Counted from the first letter of the stretch, positions 34,559-45,501 are shown. The stretch: DNA of 64,000 bases from Thermohalobaculum sediminis (GCF_023487995.1 NZ_JAMFKN010000005.1:248001-312000); one strand, 5' to 3'. Notes: generated by a model from the sequence alone, not told the origin. Numbers and translations are program-made.

Positions 34559-36006
34559 GCGCGTATCTTTGGACCGCCGCCGATGCCGCCGCGGCAACAG
34601 GCGGCGAGGCACGCGGGCGCTGGCAGGGGGTCGGCGGCGTCTCGATCGACACCCGCTCGATCGTGCCGGGCGAGCTGTTCGTGGCGCTGACGGGCGAGAA
34701 CCGCGACGGGCACGACTTCGTGGCCGACGCGCTGACGCGCGGCGCGGGCGCGGCGCTGGTTAGCCGGGTGCCCGACGGCGTCGCGCCCGATGCGCCGCTG
34801 CTGGTGGTGGGCGACACGCTAGAGGGGCTGCGGGCGCTGGGCGCGGCGGCGCGGGCGCGCAGCCGGGCGCGCGTGATCGCGGTCACCGGCTCGGTCGGCA
34901 AGACCTCGACCAAGGAGATGCTGCGCGCCATGCTGGCCGCGCAGGGTCGCGTGCATGCCGCCGAAAAGAGCTTCAACAACCACTGGGGCGTGCCGCTAAC
35001 GCTGGCGCGCATGGCGCCGGACACCGATTTCGCGGTGATCGAGATCGGCATGAACCATGCGGGCGAGATCACGCCGCTCACGCGCCTCGCCCGGCCGCAT
35101 GTCGCGATCGTGACGACCGTCGAGCCGGTGCATCTCGAGCATCTGGGCTCGATCGAGGCGATCGCGGACGCCAAGGCCGAGATCTTCGCCGGGATCGAGC
35201 CCGGCGGCGTGGCCGTCCTGCCGCTCGACAACGCGCATTACGGGCGGCTCGCGGCGCAGATCAGGGCGGCGCGGCCGGTCACCTTCGGGCGTGCGGCGGC
35301 GGCCGATTTCCGGCTGGACGAGGCGCGCATCGCCGGCGGTGCCACGGTGGTCCGCGCGCATGCACGCGAGCAGGCGCTGACCTTCAAGATCGGCGCGCCG
35401 GGGGTGCATTTCGCCGGCAACGCGCTGGCCGCGCTGGCCGCGGTCGAGGCCGTGGGCGGCGACATCGTGCGCGCGGCCATGGCGCTGGGTCAGTGGGGCG
35501 CGCCCGAGGGGCGGGGGCATCGCTGGAGCATCCGGCTGGGGCCGGGCGGCCTCGATGGCGCGGTGACGCTGATCGACGAGAGCTACAACGCGAACCCCGC
35601 CTCGATGCGCGCGGCGCTCGCCGTGCTTGCCGCGGCCGAGCCCGAGGACGGGGTGGGCCGCGTGTCGCGCGGGCGCCGGATCGCCTTTCTCGGCGACATG
35701 CTGGAACTGGGCCCCGAGGAGGCGCGCCACCACGCCGACCTGGCGCGCGCGCCCGAGATGGCGGGCGTCGATCTCGTTCACTGCTGTGGTCCGCGGATGC
35801 GCGCGCTGTGGGAGGCGCTGACGCGCGAGCGGCGCGGCGAGTGGTTCGAGGACAGCGCCGGCCTTGCCGAGAAGGCGCGCAGGACGGTTGACGCGGGGGA
35901 CGTCTGCATGGTCAAGGGCTCGCTCGGCGCCCGGATGAGCCGGGTGGTCGAGGCGCTGAAGGGCCTCGGCCGCGCCGTCGACGCGCAGGCGCGCGAGGAG
36001 GAATGA
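34555..36006 (+). CDS. murF: UDP-MurNAc-tripeptide:D-Ala-D-Ala ligase
   Basis: 483 aa with a GTG start overlapping murE (GTGA). The N-terminal domain carries [29 protein letters not shown], the ATP site [12 protein letters not shown], then [25 protein letters not shown] and [13 protein letters not shown], all typical of MurF. It adds D-Ala-D-Ala to UDP-MurNAc-tripeptide, giving the pentapeptide for MraY. It ends 4 bp before mraY. Ddl, which makes its substrate, lies later in the same cluster. Confidence 0.96.
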   Translation: MSAYLWTAADAAAATGGEARGRWQGVGGVSIDTRSIVPGELFVALTGENRDGHDFVADALTRGAGAALVSRVPDGVAPDAPLLVVGDTLEGLRALGAAARARSRARVIAVTGSVGKTSTKEMLRAMLAAQGRVHAAEKSFNNHWGVPLTLARMAPDTDFAVIEIGMNHAGEITPLTRLARPHVAIVTTVEPVHLEHLGSIEAIADAKAEIFAGIEPGGVAVLPLDNAHYGRLAAQIRAARPVTFGRAAAADFRLDEARIAGGATVVRAHAREQALTFKIGAPGVHFAGNALAALAAVEAVGGDIVRAAMALGQWGAPEGRGHRWSIRLGPGGLDGAVTLIDESYNANPASMRAALAVLAAAEPEDGVGRVSRGRRIAFLGDMLELGPEEARHHADLARAPEMAGVDLVHCCGPRMRALWEALTRERRGEWFEDSAGLAEKARRTVDAGDVCMVKGSLGARMSRVVEALKGLGRAVDAQAREEE

Positions 36007-36010
36007 GGGG

Positions 36011-37099
36011 ATGCTCTACCACCTGCTGACACCGCTGAGCGAGGGAGGCGATGTCTTCAACCTCTTTCGCTACATCAGCTTTCGCGCGGGCGGCGCGTTC
36101 CTCACCTCGCTCATCTTCGCCTTCCTGTTCGGCCGGCCCATCATCAACTGGCTGAGGCGGATGCAGAAGAAGGGCCAGCCGATCCGCGACGACGGGCCCC
36201 AGCGCCACATCGTCGAGAAGGCGGGCACGCCGACCATGGGCGGCGTGATGATCCTGGGCGCGCTGGTGGTCTCGACGCTTTTGTGGGCGCGGCTCGACAA
36301 CGGCTTCGTCTGGATCGTGCTGATGGTGACGCTGGGTTTCGGCGCCATCGGCTTCGTGGACGACTTCTCGAAGGTCAAGAAGTTCTCGGTCAAGGGCGTG
36401 TCGGGCAAGGCGCGGCTGGCGGCGGGCTTCGCCATCGCGGGCATCGCCGCCTACTGGGCGACCGCGCTGCAGCCGGCCGAGTTGCAGAACGCCGTCGCGG
36501 TGCCGTTCCTCAAGGACGTGCTGATCCACGCGGGGCTGTTCTACCTGCCCTTCGCGGTGCTGGTGATCTCGGGCGCCGCGAACGCGGTGAACCTGACCGA
36601 CGGGCTGGACGGACTTGCCATCATGCCGGCGATGATCGCGGCGGGGGCGCTGGGGATCATCGCCTATGTCGTGGGGCGGGCCGACTTCACGACCTACCTG
36701 CAGCTGCACTACGTGCCGGGCACGGGCGAGACCTTCGTTTTCTGCGCGGCGCTGATTGGCGCGGGGCTGGGGTTCCTTTGGTACAACGCGCCGCCCGCGA
36801 TGGTGTTCATGGGCGACACCGGCTCGCTGGCGCTGGGTGGCGGGCTCGGGGCCATCGCCGTCTCGACCAAGCACGAGATCGTGCTGGCGATCATCGGCGG
36901 GCTGTTCGTGGTCGAGGCGCTGAGCGTCATCGTGCAGGTCGCAAGCTTCAAGCTGACGGGCAAGCGCGTCTTCCGCATGGCGCCGATCCACCACCATTTC
37001 GAGCAGAAGGGCTGGGCCGAGCCGACCATCGTGATCCGCTTCTGGATCATCGCGGTGATCCTCGGACTGATCGGCCTTTCCACGCTGAAGCTGAGGTAG
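36011..37099 (+). CDS. mraY: phospho-MurNAc-pentapeptide transferase (lipid I synthase)
   Basis: 362 aa with ten membrane helices. Conserved MraY loops: [23 protein letters not shown] (catalytic Asp pair), [27 protein letters not shown] and [13 protein letters not shown]. It transfers phospho-MurNAc-pentapeptide to undecaprenyl phosphate at the inner membrane. Full length. It is followed after one base by the start of a possible 35-codon ORF that leads into murD. Confidence 0.97.
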   Translation: MLYHLLTPLSEGGDVFNLFRYISFRAGGAFLTSLIFAFLFGRPIINWLRRMQKKGQPIRDDGPQRHIVEKAGTPTMGGVMILGALVVSTLLWARLDNGFVWIVLMVTLGFGAIGFVDDFSKVKKFSVKGVSGKARLAAGFAIAGIAAYWATALQPAELQNAVAVPFLKDVLIHAGLFYLPFAVLVISGAANAVNLTDGLDGLAIMPAMIAAGALGIIAYVVGRADFTTYLQLHYVPGTGETFVFCAALIGAGLGFLWYNAPPAMVFMGDTGSLALGGGLGAIAVSTKHEIVLAIIGGLFVVEALSVIVQVASFKLTGKRVFRMAPIHHHFEQKGWAEPTIVIRFWIIAVILGLIGLSTLKLR

Positions 37100-37100
37100 C

Positions 37101-37208
37101 ATGAGCGGAGTGCGCGCCACACGCGAAGCGGGCCTGCCGTCGTCCCTGGCGGTTGGGGGTGGCTGCGGCCGCCCCGGCTCCAGGTGGGACGCGGGGACGG
37201 CGCGATGA
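37101..37208 (+). CDS. possible 35-aa peptide bridging mraY and murD
   Basis: An ATG one base after the mraY stop opens 35 codons (MSGVRATREAGLPSSLAV..., basic, Gly-rich, no membrane helix) and ends as ATGA on the murD start. Such coupling is the rule throughout this cluster, so the frame may be kept for translational coupling rather than for a product. No similarity is recognised, and the composition is also what random GC-rich DNA gives. Confidence 0.3.
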   Translation: MSGVRATREAGLPSSLAVGGGCGRPGSRWDAGTAR

Positions 37209-38614
37209 TCCCCGTCCGCGTCTTCGAGAACCGCCGCGTCGGCGTGCTGGGCCTTGGCCGGTCCGGGATGCCGACCATGCGCGCGCTGGCCGCCGGGGGC
37301 GCGGTGCCCGTGGGATGGGACGACAGCGAGGCCGCGCGCACGGCCGCCGAGGCCGAGGGCTTCGCGGTGGCCGACCTGACCCGCCCGCGCGAGGCGGCGG
37401 AGTTGGCGGCGCTGATCGTTTCGCCCGGCATCCCGCATCTGCACCCGGCGCCCCACCCGGCGGTGACCGCAGCGTGGATCGCCGGCGTGCCGGTGGACAA
37501 CGATGTGGGCCTGTTCTTCCAGGCGCTGGCGGTGGTCGGCGCCGACGCGAAGGTGGTGGCGGTCACCGGCTCGAACGGCAAGTCGACGACCACGGCGCTG
37601 ATCCACCACATCCTGCGCGCGGCCGGGCGCCCCGTTCAGATGGGTGGCAATATCGGGCGCGGCGTGCTCGATCTCGACCCGCCGGCGGACGGCGAGGCGG
37701 TGGTGCTGGAGCTGTCCTCCTACCAGATCGAACTGGCGCGCGTGCTGGCGCCCGAAGTCGCGGTCTTCCTCAACCTCTCGCCCGACCATCTCGACCGGCA
37801 TGGCGGCATGGGCGGCTATTTTGCCGCCAAGCGGCGGCTGTTCGAGATGGGCGCGCCGCGACGCATGGTGATCGGGGTGGACGACGACTATGGCCGCTTC
37901 CTCGCCAATTCCGAAGCGGGCGAGGACGAGGACGAGGGCGCCCGCGTGATCGAGATCTCGGCCGCGCGCAAGCTCAGGGCCGAGGGCTGGTCCGTCTTCA
38001 TGAACCGCCGCTTCCTCAGCGAATGGCGCAACGGCCGGCAGGTCGCGGCCTTCGACATGGGGGGCGCTCCCGCGCTGATGGGCGCCCACAACCACCAGAA
38101 CGCCTGCGCCGCCTGGGCCGCGTGCCGCGCGCTGGGGCTGGGGCCGCGCCAGATCGAGGCTGGGATAGCCTCGTTCCCCGGCCTCGCTCACCGCATGGAG
38201 CGTCTGGGCACGGTGCGCGGCATCCCGGTGATCAACGACTCGAAGGCGACCAACGCCGACGCGACCGAGAAGGCGCTGATGGCCTTCGAGCGCGTGCGCC
38301 TGATCGCCGGCGGCCAGCCCAAGGCCGGGGGCATCGAGCCCCTGCGCCCGCTGTTCGACCGCATCGCCAAGTGCTACCTGATCGGCGAGGCGGCCGACGC
38401 CTTCGCGGTCACGCTGGGCGACGCGGTGCCGCACGAGGCCTGCCGTACGCTCGAGCGCGCGACCAAGGCCGCGCTTGCCGAGGCGCAACCGGGCGAGGCG
38501 GTGCTGCTCAGCCCCGCCTGCGCAAGTTGGGACCAGTTCACGAGCTTCGAGCACCGCGGCGACGCGTTCCGCGCGCTTGTCGCCCACCATCTCGACCGCG
38601 AGGGAGGCCCATGA
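37205..38614 (+). CDS. murD: UDP-MurNAc-L-alanine:D-glutamate ligase
   Basis: 469 aa from the ATG at 37205, which has GGGGA about 8 bases upstream; an in-frame GTG at 37184 is less likely. N-terminal Rossmann-like domain (VGVLGLGRSGMPTMRAL), ATP site GSNGKSTTTALI, ELSSYQIE, LNLSPDHLDRHGGM (carbamate lysine in YFAAKRRLF), and VINDSKATNADATEKAL. It adds D-glutamate to UDP-MurNAc-L-Ala in the cytoplasm. It overlaps ftsW by 4 bases. Confidence 0.95.
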   Translation: MIPVRVFENRRVGVLGLGRSGMPTMRALAAGGAVPVGWDDSEAARTAAEAEGFAVADLTRPREAAELAALIVSPGIPHLHPAPHPAVTAAWIAGVPVDNDVGLFFQALAVVGADAKVVAVTGSNGKSTTTALIHHILRAAGRPVQMGGNIGRGVLDLDPPADGEAVVLELSSYQIELARVLAPEVAVFLNLSPDHLDRHGGMGGYFAAKRRLFEMGAPRRMVIGVDDDYGRFLANSEAGEDEDEGARVIEISAARKLRAEGWSVFMNRRFLSEWRNGRQVAAFDMGGAPALMGAHNHQNACAAWAACRALGLGPRQIEAGIASFPGLAHRMERLGTVRGIPVINDSKATNADATEKALMAFERVRLIAGGQPKAGGIEPLRPLFDRIAKCYLIGEAADAFAVTLGDAVPHEACRTLERATKAALAEAQPGEAVLLSPACASWDQFTSFEHRGDAFRALVAHHLDREGGP

Positions 38615-39774
38615 CCGAACTCACCTTCCGTCCCGCCTCGGGGCTGCGCGCCGACGGCGCCTGGCTCGCCGACTGGTGGCACACGGTCGATCGCTGGACA
38701 CTGGGGGCCGTGGGGCTCCTGTTCGTGCTCGGCCTTGTCCTCGGCCTCGCTGCCTCGCCCCCGCTGGCCGAGAAGAACGGCCTCTGGACCTATCACTACG
38801 TCGTGCGCCACGTGCTCTTCGGGGCGGTCGCGCTGGCAACCGTCATCGGGGTCTCGGCGCTGCCGCTGCACCTGCTGCGGCGCGCGGGGATCCTGCTGTT
38901 CGTCGCCTTCGTGTCGGCGACTGCGCTCCTGCCGGTGCTCGGCACGGATTTCGGCAAGGGGGCGGTGCGCTGGTATTCGCTGGGCGTCGTCAGCCTGCAG
39001 CCCTCCGAGTTCCTCAAGCCCGCCTTCGTCGTGCTCGCCGCCTGGCTGATGTCGGGCGCGGCCGAGCGGGGCGGGCCGCCGGGTCGGCTGATCTCGGGCT
39101 TCGCCGCGGCGTCGATCGCGGTGATGCTGGCGCTGCAGCCGGATTTCGGGCAGGCGATGCTGGTGCTCGCCGTCTGGGCGGTGATGCTGTTCGTCTCGGG
39201 CGCGCCGCTTGCGCTCCTGATCGGGCTCGCGGGGGCGGTGGGCGCCGCGGGCGCGGCCGCCTATCTCAACTCGTCGCATTTCGCGGGCCGCATCAACGGC
39301 TATCTCGCCGAGGAGGTCGATCCCAACACCCAGCTTGCCTATGCGCAGAGCGCGATCCGCGAGGGCGGGCTGTTCGGCGTCGGCGCGGCGCAGGGCTCGG
39401 TCAAGTGGACGCTGCCGGACGCGCATACCGACTTCATCATCGCGGTCGCGGCCGAGGAATTCGGGCTTCTGCTGACGCTCCTGATCATCGGGATCTATCT
39501 CTTCATCGTGCTGCGCGCGTTGCTCAGGCTGCTCGAGGAGCGCGACATGTTCATCCGGCTTGCCGGCACGGGGCTCGCGGCGGCCTTCGCGCTGCAGGCC
39601 TTCATCAACATGTCGGTGGCGATCCGGCTTCTGCCCGCCAAGGGCATGACGCTGCCGTTCATCTCGTATGGCGGCTCGTCGATGGTTGCGGCGGCGCTTG
39701 GCATCGGCGCGCTGCTTGCGCTCACCCGCGCGCGGCCGCAGGACCCCGGCGCGACGCTGAGGGACGCGCTGTGA
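38611..39774 (+). CDS. ftsW: septal peptidoglycan glycosyltransferase FtsW
   Basis: 387 aa, SEDS family with about ten helices. Conserved segments: GKGAVRWYSLGVVSLQPSEFLKPAFVV, LQPDFGQAML, SHFAGRINGYLAEEVDPNTQLAYAQSAIREGGLFGVGAAQG, PDAHTDFIIAVAAEEFG and LPFISYGGSSMVA. It polymerises lipid II during division together with FtsI, also in this cluster. It overlaps murD and murG by 4 bases each. It could only be confused with RodA; the dcw position settles it. Confidence 0.95.
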   Translation: MTELTFRPASGLRADGAWLADWWHTVDRWTLGAVGLLFVLGLVLGLAASPPLAEKNGLWTYHYVVRHVLFGAVALATVIGVSALPLHLLRRAGILLFVAFVSATALLPVLGTDFGKGAVRWYSLGVVSLQPSEFLKPAFVVLAAWLMSGAAERGGPPGRLISGFAAASIAVMLALQPDFGQAMLVLAVWAVMLFVSGAPLALLIGLAGAVGAAGAAAYLNSSHFAGRINGYLAEEVDPNTQLAYAQSAIREGGLFGVGAAQGSVKWTLPDAHTDFIIAVAAEEFGLLLTLLIIGIYLFIVLRALLRLLEERDMFIRLAGTGLAAAFALQAFINMSVAIRLLPAKGMTLPFISYGGSSMVAAALGIGALLALTRARPQDPGATLRDAL

Positions 39775-40871
39775 GCGCACCACTGCTGGTTATCGCGGCC
39801 GGAGGCACCGGCGGGCACATGTTCCCGGCGCAGGCGCTGGCCGAGGCGATGCTGGCACGTGGATGGCGGGTGCGCCTCGCCACAGACGCGCGCGGGCTGC
39901 GCTATGCCGGCGGCTTCCCCGCGGCCGTCGAGCGCACCGAGCTGCCCTCGGCCACCATCGGGCAGGGCGGCATCGCGGCGCGCCTGGCCGCGCCCGTGGT
40001 GATCCTGCGCGGCATCCTGCGCGCGCTCGGGCAGTTCCGTGCCGAGCGCCCGGACGTGGTGGCGGGCTTCGGCGGCTACCCCTCGCTGCCGGCGCTGACG
40101 GCGGCGTGGCTCATGGGCCTGCCGCGGCTGATCCACGAACAGAACGGCGTGCTCGGCCGGGTCAACCGGCTGTTCGCGCGGAGGGTCGACCGGGTCTGCT
40201 GTGGCACATGGCCGGTGGTGAACGCGCCCGAGGGCGCGCGGCTCGAGCATGTGGGCAACCCGGTGCGTGCCGAGGCGGCCGCGCGCGCGGCCGCCGACTT
40301 CATCCCGCCGGGCGAGGGCGAGGCGCGGCTGCTGGTGTTCGGCGGCAGCCAGGGGGCCTCGGTCTTCGCGCGGCTGGTCCCGGCGGCGCTCGGGCACCTG
40401 CCGGCCGGGCTGCGGGCGCGCATCCGCCTCACGCAGCAGGTGCGTCCGGGCGAGGAGGCGGCGGTCGCCCGCGCCTGCACCGAGGCAGGGGTCGAGGCCG
40501 AGCTTGCCCCCTTCTTCGCCGATATGCCCGCGCGGATCGCCGGGGCGCATCTGGTGGTAGCCCGCGCCGGGGCCTCGACCATCGCGGAACTCACGGCGAT
40601 CGGGCGCCCGGCGATCCTGGTGCCCTATCCGCACGCGACCGATGACCACCAGAGCGCGAACGCCGCGGCGCTCGCCGAGGCCGGGGGCGCGCTGGTGATC
40701 CCCGAGGCGGGGCTGACCCCCGAGATTCTCGCGCAGCCCCTCGCGGCGCTCCTGACCGATCCGGTCGCCGCGGCGCGGATGGCGGTGGCGAGCCGGGCGC
40801 TGGGCCGGCCCGACGCGGCGAGCCGGCTCGCGGGCATCGTCGCTGCCCTTGGCAACCGCGCGGCAGGCTGA
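39771..40871 (+). CDS. murG: UDP-GlcNAc:lipid I N-acetylglucosaminyltransferase
   Basis: 366 aa with a GTG start overlapping ftsW (GTGA). GT-B fold: AGGTGGHMFPAQALAEAM at the N-terminus, GFGGYPSLPALTAAWL, HEQNGVLGRVNR, LLVFGGSQGASVFARLVP, and the donor site ARAGASTIAELTAIGRPAILVPYPHATDDHQ. It makes lipid II on the inner face of the membrane. Standard length. A short gap with AGGAG leads into murC. Confidence 0.97.
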   Translation: MSAPLLVIAAGGTGGHMFPAQALAEAMLARGWRVRLATDARGLRYAGGFPAAVERTELPSATIGQGGIAARLAAPVVILRGILRALGQFRAERPDVVAGFGGYPSLPALTAAWLMGLPRLIHEQNGVLGRVNRLFARRVDRVCCGTWPVVNAPEGARLEHVGNPVRAEAAARAAADFIPPGEGEARLLVFGGSQGASVFARLVPAALGHLPAGLRARIRLTQQVRPGEEAAVARACTEAGVEAELAPFFADMPARIAGAHLVVARAGASTIAELTAIGRPAILVPYPHATDDHQSANAAALAEAGGALVIPEAGLTPEILAQPLAALLTDPVAAARMAVASRALGRPDAASRLAGIVAALGNRAAG

Positions 40872-40907
40872 TAGGTCCGCGCACATCCCCCAGCAGGAGT
40901 GCCGCCC

Positions 40908-42317
40908 GTGAATCCGCCGACCGCCCTCCCCCTCGACATCGGGCCGATCCACTTCATCGGAATCGGCGGCATCGGCATGTCGGGCATCGCCGAGGTGATG
41001 CTGAACCTCGGCTACGACGTGCAGGGCTCGGACCAGCGCGGCAGCCCGATCACCGAGCGGCTGGCGGGCCTTGGCGCGCGCGTCCATGTCGGTCACGCGG
41101 CCGAGAACCTGGGCGATGCACGTGTTGTGGTGATCTCGTCGGCGGTGAAGTCCGGGAACCCGGAACTCGACGCCGCCCGCGCCCGCGCCCTTCCGGTGGT
41201 GCGCCGCGCCGAGATGCTGGCGGAACTCATGCGGCTCAAGTGGAACGTCGCGGTCGCGGGCACGCACGGCAAGACGACGACAACCTCGCTGGTCGCGGCG
41301 CTGCTCGATGCCGGCGGGCTCGATCCCACAGTCATCAATGGCGGCATCATCCAGGCCTATGGCTCGAATGCCCGGCCGGGCGAGGGGCGCTGGATGGTGG
41401 TCGAGGCCGACGAATCCGACGGCACCTTCGTCAAGCTGCCCGCCACCATCGCGGTGGTGACCAACATCGACCCCGAGCACATGGACCATTACGGCTCGGT
41501 CGAGGCGCTGCGCGACGGCTTCGACGCCTTCGTGTCGAACATCCCCTTCTACGGCCTCCTGGTCGCCTGCATCGACCACCCGGAGGTGCAGAGCCTGATC
41601 GGCCGCGTCACCGATCGCCGCGTGGTGACCTACGGCACCTCGCGCCAGGCCGACATCCGCGCCGAGAACATCGAGCATGACGCGGGCCGGATGCGCTTCG
41701 ACGTGGTGATCCGCACGGCCGAGGGCGAGGAACGGCACGACGGCCTGACCCTGCCGATGCCGGGCGAGCACAACGTCCTGAACGCGCTGGCAGCCGTGGG
41801 CGTGGCGCGCGAGTTGAAGATCCCGATGGAAGCGGTCGCCAAGGGCTTTGCCGCCTTCTCGGGCGTCAAGCGCCGCTTCACCCGCGTGGGCGAATGGCAG
41901 GGCATCCCCGTGATCGACGACTACGGCCATCACCCGGTCGAGATCGCGGCCGTGCTGCGCGCCGCGCGGCGTGCGACCGGGGGCCGGGTGATCGCGATCC
42001 ACCAACCGCACCGCTACTCGCGGCTGCACGATCTGTTCGAGGAATTCTGCGCCTGCTTCAACGACGCCGACGTTGTTGCGATCACCGATGTCTATGCCGC
42101 GGGCGAGGCGGCGATCGAGGGCATCAGTCGCGACGCGCTGGTAGGTGGGCTGCGCGCGCATGGCCACCGCTCGGCCCACGCGATCAAGGCGCCCCAGGGG
42201 CTGGCCGATTTCGTTGCGGCCCATGCGAAGCCGGGCGATCTGGTGGTCTGCCTCGGCGCCGGCACGATCTCGGCCTGGGCGAACGCGCTGCCGGGCGAGC
42301 TGGCGGCGCGCGGCTGA
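40908..42317 (+). CDS. murC: UDP-N-acetylmuramate:L-alanine ligase
   Basis: 469 aa from GTG 40908. The ribosome site AGGAG (40895-40899) sits 8 bases before it and overlaps the alternative GTG at 40899, which decides the start. [17 protein letters not shown] is the UDP-binding loop, [12 protein letters not shown] the ATP site, [15 protein letters not shown] and [12 protein letters not shown] follow, then [16 protein letters not shown] and QPHRYSRL in the C-terminal domain. It commits UDP-MurNAc to peptide stem synthesis. The permease gene follows after 10 bp. Confidence 0.96.
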   Translation: MNPPTALPLDIGPIHFIGIGGIGMSGIAEVMLNLGYDVQGSDQRGSPITERLAGLGARVHVGHAAENLGDARVVVISSAVKSGNPELDAARARALPVVRRAEMLAELMRLKWNVAVAGTHGKTTTTSLVAALLDAGGLDPTVINGGIIQAYGSNARPGEGRWMVVEADESDGTFVKLPATIAVVTNIDPEHMDHYGSVEALRDGFDAFVSNIPFYGLLVACIDHPEVQSLIGRVTDRRVVTYGTSRQADIRAENIEHDAGRMRFDVVIRTAEGEERHDGLTLPMPGEHNVLNALAAVGVARELKIPMEAVAKGFAAFSGVKRRFTRVGEWQGIPVIDDYGHHPVEIAAVLRAARRATGGRVIAIHQPHRYSRLHDLFEEFCACFNDADVVAITDVYAAGEAAIEGISRDALVGGLRAHGHRSAHAIKAPQGLADFVAAHAKPGDLVVCLGAGTISAWANALPGELAARG

Positions 42318-42327
42318 TCGCGCGGGG

Positions 42328-43524
42328 ATGGCAGCACCCGCGTCGGGACTGAAGCGCCGCCTCGGTGTCTCGCTGGTCACGCTCTACGGCGTCGGCGTCA
42401 TGGTGGGGGCGGGGATCTATGTCCTCGTCGGTGCCGTGGCGGCCGAAGCCGGGGTCTGGGCGCCCGTCTCGTTCCTGATGGCAGCCCTGATCGCGCTGCC
42501 CACGGCGCTGAGCTATGCGGAACTCTCGGGCCGGATCCCCGAGGCGGCGGGCGAGGCCGCCTATATCCGCACGGCGACGGGCCGGGTCTGGGCGGCGGCG
42601 GTGGTGGGCCTCGCGCTCGAGGTGGTCGGCGTGGTGTCGGCCGCCGTGGTGCTGCAGGGGGGCGTCGGCTATCTGCGCGCGATCCTGCCGCTGGGCGAGG
42701 CGGCGCTGATCGTGGCGATCGGCGTGGCGTTGGGGCTCGCCGCCATGGCGGGCGTGCTCGAGTCGCTGATGCTGGCCGCGGCCCTCACGCTGACCGAGAT
42801 CGCGGGGCTCCTGATCGTCGCGGCGGCGGGCTTCGTCGCCCCCGCCGTGGCGCAGACAGCCGAAGCGTCGGCCTTCGCGCCGGCGGGGATCGTGGCGGCG
42901 GGCATCCTCGCCTTCTTCGCCTTCCTCGGCTTCGAGGACATGGTGAACATGGTCGAGGAGACACGCGACCCCACGCGGACCATGCCGCGCGCGATCCTCG
43001 CGGCGCTGGCGGTCACGACGCTCCTCTATGCGCTCGTTTCGTGGGCGGCGGTGCGGGCGGTGCCGGTGGCCGAACTCGCTGCGAGCGGCCAGCCGCTGGT
43101 CATGGTGTTCGAGCGCGCGACCGGGCAGGGGGCGGCGTTCCTTGCGCTGATCGCGGTGGCGGCGGCGCTGAACGGGGTCCTCGCGCAGATCGTGATGTCG
43201 GCGCGGGTGCTCTATGGGCTGGGCCGTTTCGTGCCGGGCTTCGGCTGCTTCCACCACGCGCATCCGCGCCTTGGCACGCCGGTGCTGGGCACGGCGGTGG
43301 CGACGGCGGCGACCATCGGGCTTGCCCTGAGCGCGCCGCTCGTGGCGCTGGCCGAGACCAGCGCACTCTTGCTGCTGGCCGTGTTCCTTGCCATCAACCT
43401 CGCGCTGGTGGCGCTGAGGCGCCGCGGGCCGGTGCCCGAGGGCGCGTTCGCCGCGCCCGGATGGGTGCCGATGGCGGGGGCGGTCCTCTCGGCGTTGGCG
43501 CTGGCATGGGGAGTGGCGACGTGA
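42328..43524 (+). CDS. APC-superfamily amino-acid permease inside the mur genes
   Basis: 398 aa, about eleven or twelve helices. The APC N-terminal signature [27 protein letters not shown] is clear, with [19 protein letters not shown] and [25 protein letters not shown]. This is close to the cationic-amino-acid/YhdG-like branch of APC transporters, though shorter than most. The stop overlaps a possible GTG start of murB. A permease is not a canonical dcw gene, and conserved coupling would suggest import of a wall amino acid or a recycled peptide component. The substrate cannot be read. Confidence 0.88.
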   Translation: MAAPASGLKRRLGVSLVTLYGVGVMVGAGIYVLVGAVAAEAGVWAPVSFLMAALIALPTALSYAELSGRIPEAAGEAAYIRTATGRVWAAAVVGLALEVVGVVSAAVVLQGGVGYLRAILPLGEAALIVAIGVALGLAAMAGVLESLMLAAALTLTEIAGLLIVAAAGFVAPAVAQTAEASAFAPAGIVAAGILAFFAFLGFEDMVNMVEETRDPTRTMPRAILAALAVTTLLYALVSWAAVRAVPVAELAASGQPLVMVFERATGQGAAFLALIAVAAALNGVLAQIVMSARVLYGLGRFVPGFGCFHHAHPRLGTPVLGTAVATAATIGLALSAPLVALAETSALLLLAVFLAINLALVALRRRGPVPEGAFAAPGWVPMAGAVLSALALAWGVAT

Positions 43525-43544
43525 CGATGGATGGTGAGGCAGGA

Positions 43545-44507
43545 ATGGCGCGGCCGCTCGACGGCGAGCGACTTCTCGCGCGGCTTCCGCCGGTGCGCGG
43601 GCGGCTCACGCCGATGCGCCCGCTCGCGCCGCTCTCGTGGCTGCGCGTGGGCGGGCCGGCCGAGGTCTTCTTCCAGCCCGCCGATGCGGATGACCTGGCC
43701 GATTTCCTGCGAGGCCTGCCTGCCGACGTGGCCCTGATGCCGCTGGGGCTCTGCTCGAACCTCATCATCCGCGACGGCGGGCTGCCGGGGGTGGCGATCC
43801 GGCTGGGCGCGGACTTCGCCGGGATCGAGGTTCTCGACGGCGCGCGCCTGCGCGCGGGCGCCGCGGCGCCCGACAGCCGGGTGGCGATCGCGGCGGCGCA
43901 AGCCGGCATCGCGGGGCTCGAGTTCCTGCGCACGATCCCCGGCGCCATCGGCGGGGCAGTCAAGATGAACGCGGGATGCTATGGGCGTTACATGGCCGAC
44001 GTGGTCGAGGAGGTGGCGATCCTCGACCGCCATGGACGCGAATACCGCGCGGGGGCCGCGGCGCTCGGCTTCGGCTATCGCCGCTCCGCCGTGCCGGACG
44101 ACCACGTGATCCTGTGGGCCGTGCTGCGCGGCACGCCGGGGGGACGCGAGGCGTCCGAGGCGCTGATGGAGGACTACCTCGCGCGTCGGGCCGCCACCCA
44201 GCCGGTCGACCAGCGCTCCTGCGGGTCGACCTTCCGCAACCCGGCGGGGTTTTCCTCGACCGGGGCCGCCGACGACACGCACGAGCTCAAGGCCTGGAAG
44301 CTGATCGACGAGGCGGGATGCCGCGGGATGCGCCGCGGCGGCGCCCAGATGTCCGAGAAGCACCCGAATTTCCTGATCAACGCGGGCGAGGCGACCGCGG
44401 CCGACCTCGAGGAACTGGGCGAGGAGGTGAGGGCGCGCGTGAAAGCGACGTCGGGCCACGATTTGGTCTGGGAAATCCGGCGCGTCGGGGTTAGACTCGC
44501 CCCATAA
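43545..44507 (+). CDS. murB: UDP-N-acetylenolpyruvoylglucosamine reductase
   Basis: 320 aa from ATG 43545 (GAGG upstream); in-frame starts at 43521 (GTG, overlapping the permease stop) and 43527 are possible. FAD-binding core [23 protein letters not shown], then [37 protein letters not shown] (catalytic Ser) and [24 protein letters not shown], the type I MurB tail. The usual GxGSN of the FAD loop reads GLCSN. It reduces UDP-GlcNAc-enolpyruvate with NADPH to UDP-MurNAc. Confidence 0.94.
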   Translation: MARPLDGERLLARLPPVRGRLTPMRPLAPLSWLRVGGPAEVFFQPADADDLADFLRGLPADVALMPLGLCSNLIIRDGGLPGVAIRLGADFAGIEVLDGARLRAGAAAPDSRVAIAAAQAGIAGLEFLRTIPGAIGGAVKMNAGCYGRYMADVVEEVAILDRHGREYRAGAAALGFGYRRSAVPDDHVILWAVLRGTPGGREASEALMEDYLARRAATQPVDQRSCGSTFRNPAGFSSTGAADDTHELKAWKLIDEAGCRGMRRGGAQMSEKHPNFLINAGEATAADLEELGEEVRARVKATSGHDLVWEIRRVGVRLAP

Positions 44508-44586
44508 CAGAACGGTCGCGAACAGGCGGCGGGCGGACACGGGCTCGATCAGAGGCCCGGCCGCGGCAGGATACAGGCGGGCGGGT

Positions 44587-45501
44587 ATGTCGGGCAGCGA
44601 ATGTCCCCGCATCGCAGTGCTGAAGGGCGGCTTGTCGGCCGAGCGCGAGGTGTCTCTCGTGTCGGGCCGGGAATGTGCGGCGGCGTTGCGGCGTGCGGGT
44701 TACCAGGTGGACGAGATCGACGCGGGGCGCGACCTCGCGAACGTGCTCGCCGCGCGCCGCCCGGATGTCGTCTTCAACGCGCTGCATGGCCGCTGGGGCG
44801 AGGATGGTTGCGTGCAGGGCATCCTCGAATGGATGCAGATCCCCTACACCCATTCCGGCGTGCTGGCCTCGGCGCTGGCGATGGACAAGGAGCGCACCAA
44901 GGCCGTCTATGCCGCGCATGGCCTGCCCGTGGCCGAGGGGCGGCTGGTGCCGCGCGAGGAGATCGAGGCGGGCCACCCGATGTCCCCGCCCTATGTCGTG
45001 AAGCCCTACAACGAGGGCTCGTCGGTCGGCGTCTACATCGTGCGCGAGAGCGCGAACGGCCCCGCGCGGCTGGAACCCGGCGCGCCACCGGTGATGCTGG
45101 TCGAGCGATTCGTGCCGGGCCGCGAGCTCACGGTTGCGGTGATGGGCGACCGGGCACTGGCGGTGACCGACATCGTCACGGCGGGCTGGTACGACTATCA
45201 CGCGAAATACGCCCCCGGGGGCTCGCGCCACGTGATCCCCGCCGAGATCCCCGCCGAGATCGAGGCGGCCTGCCTCGCGCATGCCGTCACCGCCCACCAC
45301 GCGCTGGGCTGCCGGGGGCTCAGCCGCACCGATTTCCGCTGGGACGAGGCGCGCGGGCTCGCGGGGCTGGTGCTGCTCGAGACCAACACCCAGCCGGGCA
45401 TGACGCCGACCTCGCTCGCGCCCGAGCAGGCGGCGCATTGCGGCATCCCGTTCGAGGACCTCTGCGCCTGGCTGGTGAGGGACGTATCATGCGGGCGGTG
45501 A
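44587..45501 (+). CDS. ddl: D-alanine:D-alanine ligase
   Basis: 304 aa, ATP-grasp enzyme. [21 protein letters not shown] is the N-terminal D-Ala binding loop, [21 protein letters not shown] and [19 protein letters not shown] follow, then [18 protein letters not shown] and [14 protein letters not shown]. The end is [20 protein letters not shown]. The tyrosine/serine omega loop is of the D-Ala-D-Ala type, not D-Lac. It supplies MurF. It overlaps ftsQ by 13 bases and is preceded by a 79-bp gap after murB. Confidence 0.96.
   Translation: MSGSECPRIAVLKGGLSAEREVSLVSGRECAAALRRAGYQVDEIDAGRDLANVLAARRPDVVFNALHGRWGEDGCVQGILEWMQIPYTHSGVLASALAMDKERTKAVYAAHGLPVAEGRLVPREEIEAGHPMSPPYVVKPYNEGSSVGVYIVRESANGPARLEPGAPPVMLVERFVPGRELTVAVMGDRALAVTDIVTAGWYDYHAKYAPGGSRHVIPAEIPAEIEAACLAHAVTAHHALGCRGLSRTDFRWDEARGLAGLVLLETNTQPGMTPTSLAPEQAAHCGIPFEDLCAWLVRDVSCGR

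Noticed and set aside
30761-34612. Open frame of more than 1200 codons antisense to ftsL-ftsI-murE-murF
   Set aside because: It runs across several well-identified genes and its translation is low-complexity and basic; a shadow of codon bias.
35912-38590. Long antisense ORF over mraY and murD
   Set aside because: Same composition artefact as the others.
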